Below, piece by piece: positions 60,764 to 64,000 of a stretch of 64,000 bases of DNA. Position numbers and translations under genes: made by a program. The first letter of the stretch is position 1. Each line of letters begins with the position of its first letter. Below the pieces are notes generated by a model that worked only from the letters and a program-made list of their open reading frames with translations, made no database searches and was not told the DNA's origin. This DNA comes from Thermoanaerobaculia bacterium. Lineage in GTDB: Bacteria; Acidobacteriota; Thermoanaerobaculia; Thermoanaerobaculales; Sulfomarinibacteraceae. The stretch is taken from contig JAMOWA010000051.1 of NCBI GenBank assembly GCA_027061805.1, positions 1 to 64,000 on the forward strand, given 5' to 3'.

Positions 60764-61279
60764 ATGAGCTCTTCGTGGATCCTGCGACTCGTGCTGCTCC
60801 CCGCCCTGCTGGCGGCATGCCCGGGAACCGTCCGGGGTGCGGAGCCCGCCGGACCGGTCGCGTCCGTCGTCCGGCCCGGGGTGACAGTGACCCCGCAGGA
60901 CCCCCCGCGCCGGCTCGACCTGCACCTGGACGACCTCCACCTGGAGCAGTCCACCTCCTTCGAGCCGCGCTTCGTGATCGACCTGGACTGGGAGCGCGAG
61001 ATGCGCCTCTCCCTCTGGAACGACCCCCAGGGCCGCGTGGCCTACAACCTCGCCGCGGAGCTCTCCATGGTGGGCCGGACCGGTCTGGTCCACGGCGGCC
61101 ACATGCTGGGAGTGGGCCTGGGCACCACGGCCATCGGAGACGGCCGGTCGCCCGTCATGCGGCTCATGCACCGTGAGCGTTCCTGGAGGGAGCTCTCCGG
61201 CATGGAGAAGATCCAGGTGGGGACCGAGGTGGCGGTGGGGCTGGGCATCCTCTGGGCCATCCTCCAGGCCCTCCAGTGA
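60764..61279 (+). CDS. Putative lipoprotein of unknown function
   Basis: 171 residues. N-terminal signal with lipobox LLAAC (Cys19), so probably lipidated and anchored in the outer membrane. The mature part has a Pro-rich stretch, then ESYSTFEPRFVIDLDWERE-type acidic strand segment and a helical C-terminus ending in a hydrophobic segment (VAVGLGILWAILQAL). No family recognised. The TACGAT box 32 bp upstream is a weak -10. Followed by the radical-SAM gene on the same strand. Confidence 0.6.
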   Translation: MSSSWILRLVLLPALLAACPGTVRGAEPAGPVASVVRPGVTVTPQDPPRRLDLHLDDLHLEQSTSFEPRFVIDLDWEREMRLSLWNDPQGRVAYNLAAELSMVGRTGLVHGGHMLGVGLGTTAIGDGRSPVMRLMHRERSWRELSGMEKIQVGTEVAVGLGILWAILQALQ

Positions 61280-61334
61280 TCTCCTGACCGTGGCACGCCG
61301 AGCACGGCCCACCCGTACACGCAGCGGCCGGAGT

Positions 61335-62927
61335 ATGGATCGCCCCGGCCCCTCCGGGACCCTGCGTGCGGCCGAGCGGTACAGGCTCCGGCCCGGCACG
61401 GCCGGACGGCCCCGGGTCGGCGTGGGCTACCCCAACACGTACCACGTGGCCCACTCGTCGCTGGCCTTCCAGTGGGTCGCCGAGCTGGCCTCGCGGATTC
61501 CCGGCGTGGGTGTGGAGCGGTTCGTGGCGGAGGGCCCGGGGGCGGGCCGAACCCTGGAGACGGAAGCCCCCCTGGGCAACCTGGACGTGCTCGCGTTCAC
61601 GTGCTCCTTCGAGCTCGACGCCGTCAACCTGATCCGCGTGCTCGAGGCTGCCGGGATCTCCGGGTACCGCGAGGAGCGCTCGGACAGGGACCCCCTGGTG
61701 ATCCTGGGTGGCCCCGTGGCCACCATCAACCCCCTCCCCCTCTCGCCCGCCGTCGACGTCTTCTGCCTCGGTGCGGCGGAGATCCTCCTCCCCCGGCTTC
61801 TCGGGCTCCTGCGGGAGCTCCCCGACCGGGCCGTGCTCCTCGACAGGCTGGCGGAGCTGGACGGATTCCTCGTTCCCTCCCGGCATCTCGACGCCGGGGG
61901 GCGCCCCCTCCACCGCCTCCGGAAGCTCGAGAAGGGCCGTCGCCTCATGGAGGACCCGGACCTCGTCCCGGCCTCCTGGGTGATCACCCCCCACACCGAG
62001 TACGGCGAGCGGGGCCTCGTGGAGATGTCGCGGGGCTGCCCGGAGAAGTGCCGGTACTGCTGGGTGAGCCACAACGCCGGGGGCCTCCTCGCCTACCCCA
62101 CGGGGGCCATCCTCGAACGGGTGGAGCAGCTCTCCGGTATCACCCGGCGGGTGGGCCTCGTCGCCACGGCGGTGGGCGACCATCCCGACCTCCCCCGCAT
62201 CCTGGAGCGATGCCGGGAGCTCGGGCTCGACGTGGCGCTCTCCTCGCTCCGGATCCCCGCCATGGTGCCGGAGGTGCTGGGGCCGCTGGCGGCCTCCGGC
62301 GCCCGGAGCGTCACCATCGCCCCGGAAACGGGGAGCGACACCCTCCGGGCGGCGCTCGACAAGCACGTCACGAACGCCGGGATCCTGGAGGCGGTCGAGA
62401 ACGCCCAGCGTGCCGGCATCCCCGGCCTGAAGATGTACTTCATCGTGGGGCTGCCGGGGGAGACCGACGAGGACGTGCGAAGCATCGCGACCCTGGCGCG
62501 GGAGGTGGCCGGCATCCTCCGGTCGTACGGACGGGAGCGGGGCCATCTCGGTGAGCTCCACCTCGGGGTCAACCTCCTGGTGCCCAAGCCCTACACCCCC
62601 TACCATGCCGAGCCCTTCCTGGAGGAGCGGGAGGCCCGGCGACGCCTGGACCTTCTCCGCCGGGAGCTGCGCGGAATCCACAACCTGAGCCTGGAGCGCC
62701 CCTCCTGGCGCCTGGCGCTGTGGCAGGTCTGGCTGAGCCGCGCCGGGGCCGGGGCCTTCGACTCCCTGCTGGAGATGGCCCACGGCGAGCCGCTGGGCCC
62801 GGTGCTCCGGAGACACAGGAAAGCCATCGAGAGGGTGGCCTTCCGTCCCGCAAATCTCGGCGCCCCGTGGCACTTCATCGGCTCGGCGCCCCTCCGTGGG
62901 ACACCAGGGGGCGTGGGGAACCCCTGA
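61335..62927 (+). CDS. B12-binding-type radical SAM protein
   Basis: 530 residues. Radical-SAM cluster Cys235/239/242 (RGCPEKCRYCW) with the GxIxGxxxE-type region (KMYFIVGLPGETDEDV) downstream. The N-terminal ~150 residues resemble the cobalamin-binding-like Rossmann region (NLDVLAFTCSFELDAVNL, DPLVILGGP). Resembles the YgiQ/TIGR03960-type broad family, often paired with a radical-SAM-linked DUF2344 protein, which is not present here. Substrate unknown. The ATG at 61335 has GGAG close upstream; a GTG at 61290 is an alternative. Confidence 0.85.
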   Translation: MDRPGPSGTLRAAERYRLRPGTAGRPRVGVGYPNTYHVAHSSLAFQWVAELASRIPGVGVERFVAEGPGAGRTLETEAPLGNLDVLAFTCSFELDAVNLIRVLEAAGISGYREERSDRDPLVILGGPVATINPLPLSPAVDVFCLGAAEILLPRLLGLLRELPDRAVLLDRLAELDGFLVPSRHLDAGGRPLHRLRKLEKGRRLMEDPDLVPASWVITPHTEYGERGLVEMSRGCPEKCRYCWVSHNAGGLLAYPTGAILERVEQLSGITRRVGLVATAVGDHPDLPRILERCRELGLDVALSSLRIPAMVPEVLGPLAASGARSVTIAPETGSDTLRAALDKHVTNAGILEAVENAQRAGIPGLKMYFIVGLPGETDEDVRSIATLAREVAGILRSYGRERGHLGELHLGVNLLVPKPYTPYHAEPFLEEREARRRLDLLRRELRGIHNLSLERPSWRLALWQVWLSRAGAGAFDSLLEMAHGEPLGPVLRRHRKAIERVAFRPANLGAPWHFIGSAPLRGTPGGVGNP

Positions 62928-62992
62928 TCCGCCGATCACCGCCGGGACGAGCGCCGGCTGCCCGCCGGGTCACCCCCGGGAGCTTCTTCTCT

Positions 62993-63628
62993 CTACTTCC
63001 CGAAGCCGCCGGAGAGACCCCGGCCGCCGGTCTGTGCGAGCACCGCACGTGCCAGTGCCGTGCTGCTCGCCGGCGAGGCGTTGGTGATGACGATCCGTCC
63101 CGAGGCGTCGTGGACCAGCTTGACGGGCCTGCGGGCCGTCAACGAACCGAGGTCGTAGGGCCGCCCCGTGTAGAGGGTCATGATCCGCCGCACGTACTGC
63201 CGTGTCTCCCGGTACGGGGGAATGCCCCGGTACCTGTCCACGGCGCCCTCGCCGGCGTTGTAGGCCGCCAGGGCCCTCGGGAGGTCTCCCACGTAGCGGT
63301 CGATGAGGCGGGCCAGCTCGCGCACGCCGGCCCGGACGTTCTCCTCGGGGTCGAAGGGATCCTTCACGCGGAGACGCCGCGCCGTGTCGGGCATGAGCTG
63401 CATGAGCCCCTGCGCCCCCTTCCGGCTCACGGCCCTGGGGTTGTACCCGGACTCCACGGTGACCACCGCGTGGACCAGGCGGGGGTCCATTCCATGCTCC
63501 ACGCTGATCTCCTGGACGATCCTGTGGAGGTCGCTGGCGCACTCGCTCCGCGGGGAGACGGCCCATGCCGTCCCGGCTGCCAGCGCCAGGATCGTGAAGA
63601 CCACGGGCGGAAGGACGCAACGCTTCAT
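62993..63628 (-). CDS. Lytic transglycosylase (SLT domain), exported
   Basis: 211 residues with a Sec signal peptide (~1-23, AWA). The SLT/goose-lysozyme-like domain has catalytic Glu59 (TVESGYNPRAVSRKGAQG), LMQLMPDTARRL, and AYNAGEGAVDRYRGIPPY, matching family 1 of lytic transglycosylases. Cleaves murein with 1,6-anhydro formation. A short C-terminal domain (~165-211; LVHDASGRIVITNASP) follows. Convergent with the radical-SAM gene across a 65-bp gap with no clear terminator. Confidence 0.93.
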   Translation of the reverse strand: MKRCVLPPVVFTILALAAGTAWAVSPRSECASDLHRIVQEISVEHGMDPRLVHAVVTVESGYNPRAVSRKGAQGLMQLMPDTARRLRVKDPFDPEENVRAGVRELARLIDRYVGDLPRALAAYNAGEGAVDRYRGIPPYRETRQYVRRIMTLYTGRPYDLGSLTARRPVKLVHDASGRIVITNASPASSTALARAVLAQTGGRGLSGGFGK

Positions 63629-63743
63629 GTCGCCCTATTATGGCATATGGGAGCACCCGGCGGGTGCCATGGGGTGCCGGGGGTCACGTCGTTCCCGGTT
63701 TTTCGCCCCATCCGGCGGGTGTACAGTCACCGGGGAGGCAGGC

Positions 63744-64000
63744 ATGGATCGGGACCCGAGAATCGAGCCCTTCGTCAAGGTCATGCAACGTGACGGCCTT
63801 CCCGGGGCCGCCATCCGGAGCTTCCTCCTCCACCTGGAACGCTTCCTCTCGGGCGAGCGTGGCCTGCTCCCCGAGGCCGCCATCGAGCCCGTCTCGGAGC
63901 TCGAGGACCTGGACGCGCTGCCCCCACCCACCCGGGCCGCCCGCGAGGCCCTGGCACGGACCGTGGTCATCAGGCTCAACGGCGGCCTGGGAACCAGCAT
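63744..64000 (+). CDS. UDP-glucose/UDP-sugar pyrophosphorylase (UDPGP family), 3' partial
   Basis: First 85 codons of a gene running off the right edge. The ATG at 63744 follows CGGGGAGGCAGG. The last readable residues TVVIRLNGGLGTS are the nucleotide-binding start of eukaryotic-type UTP-glucose-1-phosphate uridylyltransferases (LNGGLGTSMG), distinct from bacterial GalU. It would supply UDP-sugars for cell envelope or carbohydrate use. Divergent from the lytic transglycosylase gene. Confidence 0.85.
   Translation, partial: MDRDPRIEPFVKVMQRDGLPGAAIRSFLLHLERFLSGERGLLPEAAIEPVSELEDLDALPPPTRAAREALARTVVIRLNGGLGTS

Overview
This window is a GC-rich (roughly 70%) chromosomal segment of a Gram-negative bacterium. 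Outer-membrane biogenesis genes (LpxB, LptB, an LptC-LptA protein and an LptF-LptG protein) show the cell type. No rRNA, tRNA, CRISPR or prophage was recognised. Fused Lpt components, a DnaJ-TPR protein, a Ser/Thr kinase with TPR repeats, a regulatory PTS with HPr kinase, a RodZ-like gene flanked by repeat proteins and a cyclic-2,3-diphosphoglycerate synthetase together suggest Acidobacteriota or a close relative. This is an inference from gene content; no marker-gene comparison was possible.

Layout. 1-2830: an accessory trio (end of a zinc-protease-like exported protein, an exported protein, a small membrane protein), less GC-rich at its start. 2883-6199: guaA and cDPG synthetase, separated by a low-complexity repeat locus. 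6350-14519: a tightly overlapping signalling operon (PAS hybrid histidine kinase, membrane protein, CheW, an MCP with a C-terminal sensor-like domain, CheA-REC, CheR-TPR). 14510-20420: SDR, 3'-5' exonuclease, CDF transporter, CDGSH protein and a Ser/Thr kinase. 20511-22589: site-2 protease, scpA, scpB. 22583-24100: degenerate GACACG-type hexamer arrays on both sides of a four-helix-bundle (23S-IVP-like) gene. 24094-26255: a membrane protein, a thioesterase and a beta-lactamase-fold hydrolase.

From 26279 to 60594 almost every gene is on the minus strand. In transcription order these are: cmk-rpsA-HU-HIT-DUF6677-like-small membrane protein-VanZ-lpxB-thioesterase-rimO-ribF-prsW-(repeat protein, rodZ-like, repeat protein); dnaJ-TPR and PP2C phosphatase; apgM; accA; lptCA-lptB-rpoN-hpf-ptsN-hprK-rapZ-EIIA-HPr-EI-cupin; an exported coiled-coil protein; miaB-DUF151; parA-parB; and lptFG. 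The right end holds a lipoprotein, a radical-SAM protein, a lytic transglycosylase and the 5' end of a UDP-glucose pyrophosphorylase gene.

The PTS genes contain EI, HPr (His15 and Ser46), HPr kinase, EIIA-Ntr and a mannose-type EIIA but no permease, which suggests a regulatory rather than sugar-importing system. The most unusual structures are: (i) two copies (32846-33021 and 46451-46633) of a ~180-bp element with CCGGATCAT-type terminal inverted repeats and codon-periodic conservation; (ii) the hexamer arrays with the embedded four-helix-bundle gene; (iii) a cluster of DnaA-box-like TCCACA motifs beside an AT-rich stretch between parB and lptFG, a candidate oriC; and (iv) the chemosensory operon with a sensor-like domain at the wrong end of its receptor.
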